64,000 nucleotides of DNA from Geobacillus genomosp. 3 (lineage in GTDB: Bacteria; Bacillota; Bacilli; Bacillales; Anoxybacillaceae): assembly GCF_000445995.2 (NCBI RefSeq), contig NC_022080.4, positions 318,001 through 382,000 of the forward strand, given 5' to 3'. Positions 25,468 to 34,501 of the stretch are shown here, one piece after another; position 1 is the first letter of the stretch; each line of letters opens with the position of its first letter. Position numbers and translations under genes: made by a program. The notes beneath the pieces were generated by a model. It saw nothing but the letters and a program-made list of their open reading frames with translations. It did not search any database and was not told where the DNA came from.

Positions 25468-26637
25468 CTAGCGGACGCGCGACGGTTCATCCGCGGCGGT
25501 GCACGCTTCGGCCAAGGCGAGGTCGGCGGCGGCGTCTTCTGCCGTCACAAGGCCGCGCTCATTTTGGTTTTCGATCAAGCGGCAAAAGTCAAGAAAGCGC
25601 GCTTGAGCGATTGCCTCATACCAGCCATGGCGGTCTGAGAGTGTGATCGTGCGCTCATATGGGATGCGCGGGGCGGCCGGCGATGCAACAGGCGGTGCCA
25701 GGCGGTCGGCAGCATGCCTCATTGGTTCGATGGCGTCGGCGTATGGCTGTTTCGGAATGGCATCAAGCAAGGCGTCAATATATGCCGCTTCATCGGCCGA
25801 GACGAGGCCGGAGACGGACAGCTGCATCGGAATCCAGCCGTCAAGCACGATGCGGCCGCGTTTCGTATGAATGTGCCAGTGCGTTGATTCAGGAGCGGTC
25901 GGGTCCATTGTAAAGCCGTGATAATAGTGGACCGGGACGAGCCGGCCGTTGTTTTCATGAATCACCGTGGCGCCGACGCGCGGCCGTGTGCCGTTCTGTT
26001 CGTGCAAGGCGAACCCTTGCGCCTTGGCGGCTTCACCGAACCAGTGGCGGCCGACTTCGAAAAAGTGAACGCCATGCTCAATGAAAATGCCGCCGCTTTG
26101 CCGTTCATCCCAAAACCAATGGCCGTTTGCCACGCGGTGAACGGCGTTGTGCAAGCTTGCGTAATCGACGTCTCCGAGCGATGAATGACGAATAAGCTGG
26201 CAGATGGCTTCTATGAGCGGATGGTAGCGCAAGACGAGATTGACAGCCAACGCCCGCCTGCGGTTTTCGGCCAGTTCGATGTTGGCTCGAAGCGTCTCGG
26301 CGGTGAGGCCGCCCGGTTTTTCAAGCAACACATGTTTCCCTGTTTCGAGCGCCCGCTTGGCAAGCGGGGCGTGCAAGTGCGGTGGGGTAGTGAGAATAAC
26401 GATATCAAGATGTGGATCGTTTATCAGTTCTTCGGCTTGACGATATTCCCGCACGCCGTCAATTTGCGGATTGCGGGAATGGTAGGCGGCAATAACGCGC
26501 CGGCGCTTTTCATCCGTTCGCCCGGCGACAGCGGTGAGATGAAAGGAAGGAAGCGGGGCGAGCGCGGCGGCTAAAAATTCAGCAAACGCACCGGCGCCGG
26601 CGATACCGACACGGTAACAGAAAGATGAAGAAATCAT
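25468..26637 (-). CDS. Gfo/Idh/MocA-family oxidoreductase
   Basis: A 389-residue NAD(P)-dependent sugar or inositol dehydrogenase-like protein. A Rossmann domain begins VGIAGAGAFAEFLAAAL, and the EKP motif is present in GKHVLLEKPGGL. The C-terminal substrate domain contains GGIFIEHGVHFFEVGRHW with the His where the catalytic His is expected. The start at 26637 follows GGGAGGAGGAG. It is divergent from the sugar operon at 26928 with a 290-base gap holding no other gene, so it may take part in the same carbohydrate metabolism. The substrate is unknown. Confidence 0.82.
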   Translation of the reverse strand: MISSSFCYRVGIAGAGAFAEFLAAALAPLPSFHLTAVAGRTDEKRRRVIAAYHSRNPQIDGVREYRQAEELINDPHLDIVILTTPPHLHAPLAKRALETGKHVLLEKPGGLTAETLRANIELAENRRRALAVNLVLRYHPLIEAICQLIRHSSLGDVDYASLHNAVHRVANGHWFWDERQSGGIFIEHGVHFFEVGRHWFGEAAKAQGFALHEQNGTRPRVGATVIHENNGRLVPVHYYHGFTMDPTAPESTHWHIHTKRGRIVLDGWIPMQLSVSGLVSADEAAYIDALLDAIPKQPYADAIEPMRHAADRLAPPVASPAAPRIPYERTITLSDRHGWYEAIAQARFLDFCRLIENQNERGLVTAEDAAADLALAEACTAADEPSRVR

Positions 26638-26927
26638 GGCGTATTCTCCTCCTCCCTTACATATATATATAGCATTACCAATCTCCATTATACCGCAAAG
26701 ATAAGAGAGGGGAGGAGTTCGGGCTCCTAAACTTGTAAACAATTGATGATTCATCGACACCATCCGACAATCATTTCGCTTGCGTAAGAGAAGGAATATT
26801 ATGTATATTATTATTAGCAACCATCACAACCGAGTGCTAGCAATCTATGAACTACTTTCATTTTCTCGCTCATCCATCAAGAATTGTGTCTAGTTTTGTA
26901 AAAAAAAACGTATGGAGGGATGACGAA

Positions 26928-27971
26928 ATGAAGGCATTGTTGCTGGCAGGAGGATTAGGCACACGTCTTCGTCCATTGACCGAGAATATCCCCAAACCGA
27001 TGGCCCCGATTGCGAACCGGCCATGGCTTGAGCACCTCATCGTTCATCTTCGCGACCAAGGAGTCAACGAATTTGTCATCGCTGCCCATCATTGTTCAGA
27101 AGTGATCCGCCGTTATTTCGGCGACGGGAAGGAGCTGAACGTCAACATTACATACGCGCTTGAACCGTTCCCGCTCGGAACGGCCGGGGCGATTAAAAAT
27201 GCCGAACGTTGGCTTGACGAACGGTTCCTCGTGTTTAACGCCGATATTGTGCATTTGCCGCAATTGGTTCCTCTGCTTGATTTCCACCGCCAGCATGGCG
27301 GCCTTGCGACCATTGTGTTAACAGAGGTTGACGACCCCTCTTCCTATGGCGTCGTGGAACAAGACGACCGTGGGCAAATTTTACGCTTTATTGAGAAACC
27401 GCGCCGTGAGGAAGCGCCGTCCAACCGGATCAATGCCGGCATGTATATTTTGGAGCCGGACGTGATGCGCTACATTCCGGCTGAGCAGGAAGTATCGATT
27501 GAACGCGAAACGTTCCCGCTTCTTATTGAGAAGAACGCCGGTGTCTATGGCACTGTCAGCAGCGGCTATTGGCGCGACATGGGTACGCCGGCCCGTTACC
27601 GCCAAGTGCATTGGGATGTGTTGAGCCGGGAATTTCCGCTGCCGATCAAAGGGCGCGAGATTCAGCCGGGCGTGTTTGTTGGAGAAAATGTCAAGGTTAG
27701 TTCGGGTGTACTGTTTGTACCTCCTGTGCTAATTGGAAATAATGTAAAAATCGGCCATCAAACAGTCATCGGCCCGTATGCCGTTATCGGTGACCATTGT
27801 CAAATCGGTGCCCGCGTCCATTGCGCGCAGACAATTGTCTGGGATCGCTCCCTCATTCGTGATCGCAGCCGGTTGCAAAACAGTATTTTCGGCTACCGGA
27901 CGGTGACGACAGCTGGAGAAGTATTCGAAGGTTTGATTATCAATCAGTTTAAGGAGGCGGTGCAAGCATGA
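26928..27971 (+). CDS. NDP-sugar pyrophosphorylase, mannose-1-phosphate guanylyltransferase type
   Basis: A 347-residue nucleotidyltransferase. The N-terminal signature is LLLAGGLGTRLRPLTENIPK, followed by PLGTAGAIKNAERWL and the metal-binding NADIV. The C-terminal third is a left-handed beta-helix of hexapeptide repeats (IGNNVKIGHQTVIGPYAVIG). It would activate a sugar-1-phosphate, most likely mannose or glucose, to NDP-sugar. The start at 26928 follows GGAGGGATGACGAA. Its stop overlaps the GT4 start by four bases. Together with the phosphohexomutase at 30202 it provides the activated donor for the glycosyltransferase. Confidence 0.85.
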   Translation: MKALLLAGGLGTRLRPLTENIPKPMAPIANRPWLEHLIVHLRDQGVNEFVIAAHHCSEVIRRYFGDGKELNVNITYALEPFPLGTAGAIKNAERWLDERFLVFNADIVHLPQLVPLLDFHRQHGGLATIVLTEVDDPSSYGVVEQDDRGQILRFIEKPRREEAPSNRINAGMYILEPDVMRYIPAEQEVSIERETFPLLIEKNAGVYGTVSSGYWRDMGTPARYRQVHWDVLSREFPLPIKGREIQPGVFVGENVKVSSGVLFVPPVLIGNNVKIGHQTVIGPYAVIGDHCQIGARVHCAQTIVWDRSLIRDRSRLQNSIFGYRTVTTAGEVFEGLIINQFKEAVQA

Positions 27972-29155
27972 CCCGAATTGCGTACGTCAGTACATATCCG
28001 CCGCGCAAGTGCGGATTAGCCACGTTTACGGAACATCTTCGCCAAAGCATTGATAGTGTTCGCGGATCGTCAGAGGGCGACCGGGTGATTGTCCTGTATA
28101 ACGAAAACGATGGTGATGATGTCTATCGCGGCAACCCGGCATATTGGCCGCTTCCGGCGCAACAGCGCGCCGCTTATACAGAGATGGCGAAACGGGTGAA
28201 TGAAAGTGAGATTGATGTTGTTGTGTTGCAACACGAATTTGGTATTTTCGGTGGCGAGGCCGGTGAATACATTCTCGATTTCATCGCGGCGCTCGAAAAG
28301 CCGCTCGTGACGACGTTCCATACGGTGTTTGCCGACCCCATGCCGCCGTATCGCCCGATTCAGGAGAAGATCGCGGCGGCGAGCGATGCGATCATCGTCA
28401 TGAACCGGCAGGCGATTCCGTATTTGGTCAAAGCGTTTGGCTTGTCGGAAAAGAAAATCGTCTATATCCCGCACGGCGCTCCAGGACCAAGCCCCGAGAA
28501 CCGCGAATGGCTGCGGCGCCGTCTTGGATTTAGCGGGCGCAAAGTGATGTTCACCTTTGGGCTGTTAAGCCGCGGCAAAGGGATTGAGTCAGTGCTCGCC
28601 GCGCTGCCGGGCGTCATCCGCCGCGTGCCGGAAACGTTGTATGTCATCGCTGGCCAGACGCATCCAGAGGTGAAAAAGCGGGAAGGCGAGGCATATCGCG
28701 AGGAGTTAAAAGCGCTGATTCACCGATTGGGGCTCGATGGCCATGTCCGCATGGAGGATCGGTATTTCAGCGAGGAAGAGTTGATTGATTATTTGACGGC
28801 GTGCGATTTGTACGTCACCCCGTACCCCGGCATGCAGCAAATTACAAGCGGCACGCTCGCCTATGCAGTCGGCGTCGGCCGTCCGGTCATTTCGACGCCG
28901 TATGAGCATGCGCGCGATTTGTTGCAGGGCTGCGGGGAGTTGCTGTTGCCGTATGGCGACACCGCCCGATGGGAAGAACGGCTTGGGCAGCTGTTGGCCG
29001 ATGAGGCGGCGTTAAAACGTTGGGAAGAAACCGTACGCCAAATCGGGGTGAACACGCATTGGCCGCGCGTCGGCGAACAGCATATCGCCTTGTTTGCGCG
29101 CGTGTGCGCCGCGAAACGCGGGGAGGTGAAGGCGGTTGACTTTGTCAGTCATTAA
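27968..29155 (+). CDS. GT4-family glycosyltransferase
   Basis: A 395-residue GT-B retaining glycosyltransferase. The N-terminal domain starts RIAYVSTYPPRKCGLATFTE and has VVVLQHEFGIFGGEAGEYI, typical of a group of GT4 enzymes near mannose genes. The C-terminal domain has FTFGLLSRGKGIESVLAAL and YPGMQQITSGTLAYAVGVGR. No membrane anchor is visible, so it acts in the cytosol. It overlaps the preceding gene by four bases and the following gene by 20. Acceptor and product are unknown. Confidence 0.85.
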   Translation: MTRIAYVSTYPPRKCGLATFTEHLRQSIDSVRGSSEGDRVIVLYNENDGDDVYRGNPAYWPLPAQQRAAYTEMAKRVNESEIDVVVLQHEFGIFGGEAGEYILDFIAALEKPLVTTFHTVFADPMPPYRPIQEKIAAASDAIIVMNRQAIPYLVKAFGLSEKKIVYIPHGAPGPSPENREWLRRRLGFSGRKVMFTFGLLSRGKGIESVLAALPGVIRRVPETLYVIAGQTHPEVKKREGEAYREELKALIHRLGLDGHVRMEDRYFSEEELIDYLTACDLYVTPYPGMQQITSGTLAYAVGVGRPVISTPYEHARDLLQGCGELLLPYGDTARWEERLGQLLADEAALKRWEETVRQIGVNTHWPRVGEQHIALFARVCAAKRGEVKAVDFVSH

Positions 29156-30251
29156 GTTCGACCATCTCGAGCGCATGACTGACGACACCGGGCTGCTCGA
29201 GCATAGCCTCGGTCGCATTCCACGGCGGCGCGAAGGGTATTCGACCGACGACAACGCCCGCGCCATATGGGGGTGTCTCGAGTGGCTGGCATTGCTCGAT
29301 GATCAAGAAACAAGGGAGCGGCTGTATCGTCTGCTTGACCGGTATTTAGCCTTTTTGCTGTGGGCGCAAAACGATGATGGGACGTTCCATAACAACTTTT
29401 TCTTCGATCGGACGAAAGAGGAAGAGACGCCGTCAGACGACTGCTTTGGGCGGTCGTTTTGGGCGTCGGCGATAGCGTATATACAATTGGAAGACCTGGC
29501 ACGGTGTGAGGCGGCCGCGGACATGCTGAGGCGGGCGCTGCCAGCGGCATGGGAGCTTCGCTCGCTGCGCGGCGTCGCTTGGGGACTGGCGACGTGCAGC
29601 GTTTTGCTCAAAGAGGAGAGAGCGCCCGGCATCGATAAGGAAGAGTTGACTGCGTTGGCGGAGCGGTTTGAGCGGAGGCTGCTTGCGGCCTACGAGACGC
29701 ACGCGGACGCCGACTGGCGTTGGTACGAGCCGGAGCTGACCTATGGAAACGGGGTGCTGCCATGGGCGCTTTGGACGGCGTACCGGCGCATGCCAAGGCA
29801 AGAGGTCAGGAAGGCGGCGGAAGAAAGTCTCAACTTTTTGATCGAGAAGATGAGCGGACCGGCGGGCGTCATTCGCCCGGTCGGCAACCGCGGCTGGTGC
29901 AGCCGTCGCTACCGCGCCGATTGGGATCAGCAGCCGCTCGATGTGATGAAGCTCGCCCTGGCGGCGCGCGAGGCGTATTGGGCGACGGAAGAGAAGCGGT
30001 ATCGTGACGTTGTCCGTCGTTGCCTTGCATGGTTTTATGGAAACAATGATGGCCGCGTTCCATTGGCTGACCAAAGCGATGGCAGCTGTTGCGATGGGCT
30101 TGGTCCAAACGGCCCGAACCCGAATCGGGGGGCAGAGTCGACGTTATCCTACTTATTAACGGCAGCAATTGCTCAGTCGATTTCGGTGGAGGTGGTTATG
30201 GATGAGCTTTTCAGCAATGAAACAATTCGCATGGCCAGCACACATGTTTAA
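29136..30251 (+). CDS. alpha/alpha-barrel glycan-associated protein
   Basis: A 371-residue, tryptophan-rich helical protein with the look of an (alpha/alpha)6 barrel found next to, or fused to, GT4 enzymes. Features are REGYSTDDNARAIWGC, NDDGTFHNNFFFDR, DDCFGRSFWASAIAY and NRGWCSRRYRADWDQQPLD; the acidic and aromatic residues could line a sugar-binding groove. The start is TTG 29136, which follows GGAGGTGAAGGCG and lies inside the GT4 gene end. A glycoside hydrolase, transferase accessory or phosphorylase-like function is possible; no established activity is known to me. Confidence 0.7.
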   Translation: MTLSVIKFDHLERMTDDTGLLEHSLGRIPRRREGYSTDDNARAIWGCLEWLALLDDQETRERLYRLLDRYLAFLLWAQNDDGTFHNNFFFDRTKEEETPSDDCFGRSFWASAIAYIQLEDLARCEAAADMLRRALPAAWELRSLRGVAWGLATCSVLLKEERAPGIDKEELTALAERFERRLLAAYETHADADWRWYEPELTYGNGVLPWALWTAYRRMPRQEVRKAAEESLNFLIEKMSGPAGVIRPVGNRGWCSRRYRADWDQQPLDVMKLALAAREAYWATEEKRYRDVVRRCLAWFYGNNDGRVPLADQSDGSCCDGLGPNGPNPNRGAESTLSYLLTAAIAQSISVEVVMDELFSNETIRMASTHV

Positions 30252-31611
30252 AGAATACGATATTCGCGGGCGCGCCGGCGAGGAGCTTGACGAGCCGTTT
30301 GCGTATTGGCTCGGACGGGCTTTTGCCGACATGATGCAAAAGGAAGGGGAAAAGAGGGCGGTTGTCGCCCATGACAATCGCTTGTCGTCGCCGGCGTTGC
30401 ATCGGTCGTTAAAGGACGGTTTGCTCGATGGCGGGTGCGATGTTGTGGACATTGGGCTGTCGACGACGCCGATGTTCTATTATAGTCTGCACTATACGCA
30501 TATCCCATGCGGTATGATCGTAACCGCCAGCCATAATCCAGGCGATGAGAACGGGTTTAAAATCGCCATGGGAAAAACGACGATTTACGGTGAGCGCATT
30601 CAAGCGCTGCGGCGCGCGATGGAGCGTCTTGCAAAAGAGCAACCGCGGCCTAAGACGCCGCGGGGACGGGAGGAAATGCTGAGCTTTGTTCCGGCGTATA
30701 AGGACATGCTGGCGGAAAAAATTAAACTTGGCCCGCGGAAGCTGAAAGTGGTTGTCGACTGCGGCAACGGCACCCCGTCGATCATAGCGCCGGACGTGCT
30801 GAAGGCATGGGGATGTGACGTCATTCCGCTTTACTGCGAATCCGATCCGACGTTCCCGAATCACCACCCGGATCCGGTCGTGCCGGAAAACTTGGTTGAT
30901 TTGATTGAAACGGTGCGCAAGGAGCGGGCCGATCTCGGTTTGGCGTTTGACGGTGACGGCGACCGGATTGGCGTTGTGGATGAAACCGGTGCGATCCGTT
31001 GGGGCGATCAGCTTATGATTTTGTTCTGGCGTGAGATTCTCAAGCATCACCCGGGGGCCGAGGCGCCGGTTGAAGTCAAATGCTCGCAGGCGCTTGTTGA
31101 AGAAATTGAGCGGCTTGGCGGGAAACCGTTCTTCCATCGCACCGGCCACTCGCACGTCAAAGCGACGCTGCGCCGCAACCCGACGATTCCATTTGCCGGC
31201 GAAATGTCGGGTCATTTGTTCTTCAATGATGAATTTTATGGCTATGACGACGCGTTGTACGCCGCCGGCCGGCTGCTTCGGCTATTGTCGCACGATGTGC
31301 GCCCGCTGTCGGCGTGGTTCGCCGACGTGCCGCAGTACGCCGCGACACCGGAGACGCGCGTCGCTTGCCCGGAAGAGAAAAAAGCGGCCGCCATTGCCAG
31401 AGTAAAAGAGAAATTTGCCGGCCGTTTCCCTGTTGTTGATGTGGATGGCGCCCGCATTCAGTTTCCAGACGGCTGGGGATTGGTGCGGCCTTCGAATACA
31501 CAGCCGATTCTCGTCTTGCGCGCCGAAGCGAGGACGGAAGAAACATTGGCGCAAATCAAGCAGCAGCTGGCTGATTGTTTGCGCACGCTCGAGTTGTCGG
31601 TCGACTGGTAA
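30202..31611 (+). CDS. phosphomannomutase/phosphoglucomutase
   Basis: A 469-residue alpha-D-phosphohexomutase. The phosphoserine loop is TASHNPGDENGFK (Ser110). The metal loop is DGDGDRIG, the sugar-binding loop is GEMSGHLFF, and the phosphate-binding loop is RPSNTQPILV. MFKEYDIRGRAG at the N-terminus is also typical. It interconverts hexose-6-phosphate and hexose-1-phosphate, feeding the pyrophosphorylase at 26928. The start at 30202 is chosen because GGAGG lies ten bases before; it overlaps the preceding gene by 50 bases. It is the last gene of the sugar operon. Confidence 0.92.
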   Translation: MSFSAMKQFAWPAHMFKEYDIRGRAGEELDEPFAYWLGRAFADMMQKEGEKRAVVAHDNRLSSPALHRSLKDGLLDGGCDVVDIGLSTTPMFYYSLHYTHIPCGMIVTASHNPGDENGFKIAMGKTTIYGERIQALRRAMERLAKEQPRPKTPRGREEMLSFVPAYKDMLAEKIKLGPRKLKVVVDCGNGTPSIIAPDVLKAWGCDVIPLYCESDPTFPNHHPDPVVPENLVDLIETVRKERADLGLAFDGDGDRIGVVDETGAIRWGDQLMILFWREILKHHPGAEAPVEVKCSQALVEEIERLGGKPFFHRTGHSHVKATLRRNPTIPFAGEMSGHLFFNDEFYGYDDALYAAGRLLRLLSHDVRPLSAWFADVPQYAATPETRVACPEEKKAAAIARVKEKFAGRFPVVDVDGARIQFPDGWGLVRPSNTQPILVLRAEARTEETLAQIKQQLADCLRTLELSVDW

Positions 31612-31615
31612 TAAA

Positions 31616-31712
31616 TATGGCAAAACCATAAACAAGCTAGGTGTTGACAGCCGTTTCCCCGGCGCCGGCCGCCCGTTTCACTGCGGGGGCTGCGCCGGGT
31701 TGTTTTGCCATA
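31616..31712 (+). other. long folded element of unknown type
   Basis: A perfect 11-bp inverted repeat (TATGGCAAAAC 31616-31626 and GTTTTGCCATA 31702-31712) encloses about 75 very GC-rich bases that pair further (CCCGGCGC with GCGCCGGG). It follows the phosphohexomutase stop by four bases and ends before the promoter at 31725. It has no terminal T run, so it is not an ordinary terminator, and it does not match the riboswitch cores I know. It could be a 3'-UTR stabiliser, a small RNA or a transposed palindrome. Confidence 0.7.
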
Positions 31713-31724
31713 GGGGGTTGAAAC

Positions 31725-31754
31725 TTGATTTCTTGCAGTGCGTTTGTCCATAAT
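31725..31754 (+). promoter_or_regulatory. SigA-type promoter of the LuxR-type regulator
   Basis: TTGATT (31725-31730) and CATAAT (31749-31754) with an 18-base spacer. Confidence 0.6.
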
Positions 31755-31770
31755 AGGTAAGGATAAAAAA

Positions 31771-33453
31771 ATGTGTTTTAGGAGAGTTGAGGGCAAATTG
31801 ACGATCAATAAACTATTGCAATATGTCCAAGACGCATATGCGGCATTAACGGAGTTAAGCATGATTATCGTGGATCATGACGGCAATCCGGTCACAAAAG
31901 TATCGAACATCACCGAGCTGGCGGAGCTCGTTTTATTTGTCGCGAAAAAGGGATCCCTATCGTTTTTTTGCCCTCGGGAGCCGGCGGTTGACGGGTGGCA
32001 GCGGCCGGTTGTTGTTCCCGTTGGGCATTTAGGAGTGAAAAGCATCATTGCCCCTGTGGTTGTCGATGGAAAGGCAGAATATTGGATTTGGGCGGGTGCG
32101 TTTGTTGAGGAAGAAACGAAATGGTTGATTTGCGAACAGCCACTTTCCGATGCCCGCGAGTGGGCGTCAGCCATTGAACAGGCGAACGCACTGCCGGCTT
32201 GGGCGGTCGAGGCTAAGCTCGGCGAAATCGAAAAGATGGCAGCCATATGCGGAGAATTGATCTGCAGTGAGCGCCGTAAGCAGAAATACAATGAGTACGG
32301 ACAGCTACTTAAAGCGGCGGTAACCGATCGTTCTGCCCTAAATGGCGTAGATAAGCTGCTTCACCAGCTGCGCAAGATGGACGAACGCCTCGATATGGCG
32401 TTGTATATCGGAAAGCACCGGCAAGGATGGCTGGTGACGGCAACGAGCGGTGAAAAAGCCGGACAGCTATACGGCAAAGCGGTCGACGAACTGTTTCCGC
32501 CGCTTTCCTCCCCCGAGATGTCGCGCTATCCTGCCTATTTTCAAGATGCTGCACTAGATCCGCGTTTTTCGTTTTTGGTTCGTCATGGCATCCGCCCGAA
32601 GGCGATGGTCGTGTATCCGGCGATGTATGAAGAAAAACTGGAAGGGTGGGTGATTGTTGGAAGTGAGACCGCTTCCTCCCTGCCAGACACGATCAAGCCG
32701 CTTGGCGCCGTGCTTGTTCAACATTGGCATTTGCTTGCCAAATGTGAGACTGCTAATATGAAAATGAACCGTCATTTCATGCGTTTGGCGATGCTAATGG
32801 AAATTGGCCGGGCGATGCGTGTGGTGCAAAAAGAAGAAGAAATCGTCCGTATGATGGCCGAATTCGCGATCGAGCTTGCCTACGGCGACTTCGTTTGCGC
32901 CATATGGTGCGGAGATGGCAAGGCCGTCACCGTTCATGAAGGGGAAATTTCCGCCAAGATGTTGTCTTGTTACCGGGATGACGTGCTCCGCCGCTATAGC
33001 CGGGGTATTGCACAGTCGGCGAAAAGCCACGTTCCCACATTGCGTCAAGTAGGAGACAAAACAGTGATGGAAGTGCCGTTTTTTTCCCGCGACGGCCACT
33101 TTGGCGTTCTTGCCGTCCATTTAAAGGAAACGGACGAAGCGAAAGAGGCGGAAGTGTACATGACAGCGCTAGTGTCTGTTGGAATGATGATGATGAATAG
33201 CGCGGCTCAAGCCAAGGACGGACAGACGGCTAATGTTCAAATGTTGTCCGAACAGTTGACGGCTCGGGAGATGGATGTGTTGGAACTGCTCGTCCAAGGC
33301 TGCAGCAACCGCGAAATTTCAGAACGGCTGTTCATTAGTGTTCATACAGTGAAAAATCATATCACGAATATTTTTCAAAAGATCGGAGTCAATGACCGTT
33401 CACAGCTTATTGCTCTTGTGTATCAGTTAAGTCACCGTCGGCAGCGTCATTAG
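31771..33453 (+). CDS. LuxR-type regulator with N-terminal sensory domains
   Basis: A 560-residue regulator. The N-terminal 150 residues resemble a PocR-type ligand-binding domain (NKLLQYVQDAYAALTELSMI, then FFCPREPAVDGW). The middle has two GAF-like regions. The C-terminus is a GerE/LuxR helix-turn-helix (LTAREMDVLELLVQGCSNRE, then HTVKNHITNIFQKIGV). There is no receiver domain, so it probably senses small molecules directly. Start ATG 31771 follows AAGGAT; TTG 31798 after AGGAGAGTTGAGGG is an alternative. It lies between the sugar operon and the partner-switching genes and may control either. Confidence 0.82.
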   Translation: MCFRRVEGKLTINKLLQYVQDAYAALTELSMIIVDHDGNPVTKVSNITELAELVLFVAKKGSLSFFCPREPAVDGWQRPVVVPVGHLGVKSIIAPVVVDGKAEYWIWAGAFVEEETKWLICEQPLSDAREWASAIEQANALPAWAVEAKLGEIEKMAAICGELICSERRKQKYNEYGQLLKAAVTDRSALNGVDKLLHQLRKMDERLDMALYIGKHRQGWLVTATSGEKAGQLYGKAVDELFPPLSSPEMSRYPAYFQDAALDPRFSFLVRHGIRPKAMVVYPAMYEEKLEGWVIVGSETASSLPDTIKPLGAVLVQHWHLLAKCETANMKMNRHFMRLAMLMEIGRAMRVVQKEEEIVRMMAEFAIELAYGDFVCAIWCGDGKAVTVHEGEISAKMLSCYRDDVLRRYSRGIAQSAKSHVPTLRQVGDKTVMEVPFFSRDGHFGVLAVHLKETDEAKEAEVYMTALVSVGMMMMNSAAQAKDGQTANVQMLSEQLTAREMDVLELLVQGCSNREISERLFISVHTVKNHITNIFQKIGVNDRSQLIALVYQLSHRRQRH

Positions 33454-33494
33454 GGAGCATCATCGGACGATAGGATCCATGATGTTCCTTTTTT
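33454..33494 (+). terminator. terminator after the LuxR-type gene
   Basis: GGAGCATCAT pairs with ATGATGTTCC, followed by six Ts. Confidence 0.75.
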
Positions 33495-33740
33495 AACATT
33501 TTGCTGTATTCGAAAACGATCATAAGGTCAAAAAGAGCAGGAAATTGGAATGAAACCCATTTTGTATTATAATGATTAATGTAGTAAATAAGAACTATTT
33601 TTTCTATCAATGTGGAATAATAAGGAAGAAAAAATAGCATTCCAATCTGTTTTTCCTAGCGTCAGGGCGTGCTATAGTAAAAAGGTTGCCATTGTTGCAT
33701 TTGACTGCGCGTGCAAGCACAGAAAGATAGGGGAATGCCG

Positions 33741-34145
33741 ATGAAGCATGTCATCATGATCCGAACAATGACGATCATGAAAACAGCAGATATTTTAAAA
33801 GCGATGGACATTACTGAACAGCTGGCAAACGAGGTAGGGTTTTTGCCACGCGACTGCCTCTTTCTTCGCTTGGCGACGGAGGAAGCGTGTATGAATGCGT
33901 ATGAATATTGTCAAAAAACAAGAAGATTACCGTTTAAAATATTTTGGAAAATGGATACAGCCCGGTTCACGATTATTGTCAAGCAGCGAGGAGGGTGTTT
34001 TTCCGCCGTCAAAACCGATGGCGTTAACACCGGGCCGCGCGGCAGAGGGTTGCAACTGATCGCTCACATTGTCGACAATGTATACGTGAAACGAGCGGGA
34101 AATAACGTCTTGCTTTGCATGTGTAAATGTAAAGAAAATGAGTGA
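33741..34145 (+). CDS. RsbW-like anti-sigma factor kinase
   Basis: A 134-residue GHKL-type ATPase of the RsbW/SpoIIAB group. The N box is LRLATEEACMNAYEYC, with the Glu and Asn needed for magnesium and ATP binding. The G2 box is TGPRGRGLQLI. Start 33741 is chosen because AGGGG lies seven bases before it; ATG 33735 is also possible. It lies 17 bases from the STAS gene with which it should form a partner pair. No sigma factor gene is adjacent, so its second partner is unknown. Confidence 0.82.
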   Translation: MKHVIMIRTMTIMKTADILKAMDITEQLANEVGFLPRDCLFLRLATEEACMNAYEYCQKTRRLPFKIFWKMDTARFTIIVKQRGGCFSAVKTDGVNTGPRGRGLQLIAHIVDNVYVKRAGNNVLLCMCKCKENE

Positions 34146-34162
34146 CCATTGGAGGAAGCAGG

Positions 34163-34495
34163 ATGGAGATGAGACAAGGGGCAATTTGCACACTGACATG
34201 GACGGAAGATATTACATTAAATAATGTTGAATCGTTCCGTCAAGCGCTTGAACAGCTGTTGACCGAACGGGCTGACCAGTTGATCGTGAACATGGAGGCG
34301 GTCAGCTACATCAACAGCGCCGGACTTGGCATGATCGCCGACAGTGTGATGGCAGCCAGAGCCCGGCAAAAAGAGCTGGTCGTTGCCGGGGTAAAAGGGT
34401 CGCTCGCGGAAATTTTTCATATTGTCAAATTTTCTTCGTTTATCAAATTATTTGCTACAGAGAAGGAAGCGATCGATTATTTCAGCGGAGAATGA
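34163..34495 (+). CDS. STAS-domain anti-sigma factor antagonist
   Basis: A 110-residue RsbV/SpoIIAA-like protein. The conserved segment VSYINSAGLGMIADSVMAAR contains Ser52, the expected phosphorylation site for the kinase at 33741. In partner switching, the unphosphorylated form captures the kinase and frees its target. The start at 34163 follows GGAGGAAGCAGG. The PP2C phosphatase gene follows after six bases, so the three proteins should be made together. Confidence 0.88.
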   Translation: MEMRQGAICTLTWTEDITLNNVESFRQALEQLLTERADQLIVNMEAVSYINSAGLGMIADSVMAARARQKELVVAGVKGSLAEIFHIVKFSSFIKLFATEKEAIDYFSGE

Positions 34496-34501
34496 CGTTC
34501 T

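Noticed and set aside
31616-31712. known riboswitch upstream of the LuxR-type regulator
   Set aside because: The conserved cores of c-di-GMP, cobalamin, fluoride, THF, guanidine, ZTP and lysine riboswitches were looked for and not found. The element also lies upstream of the regulator's promoter.
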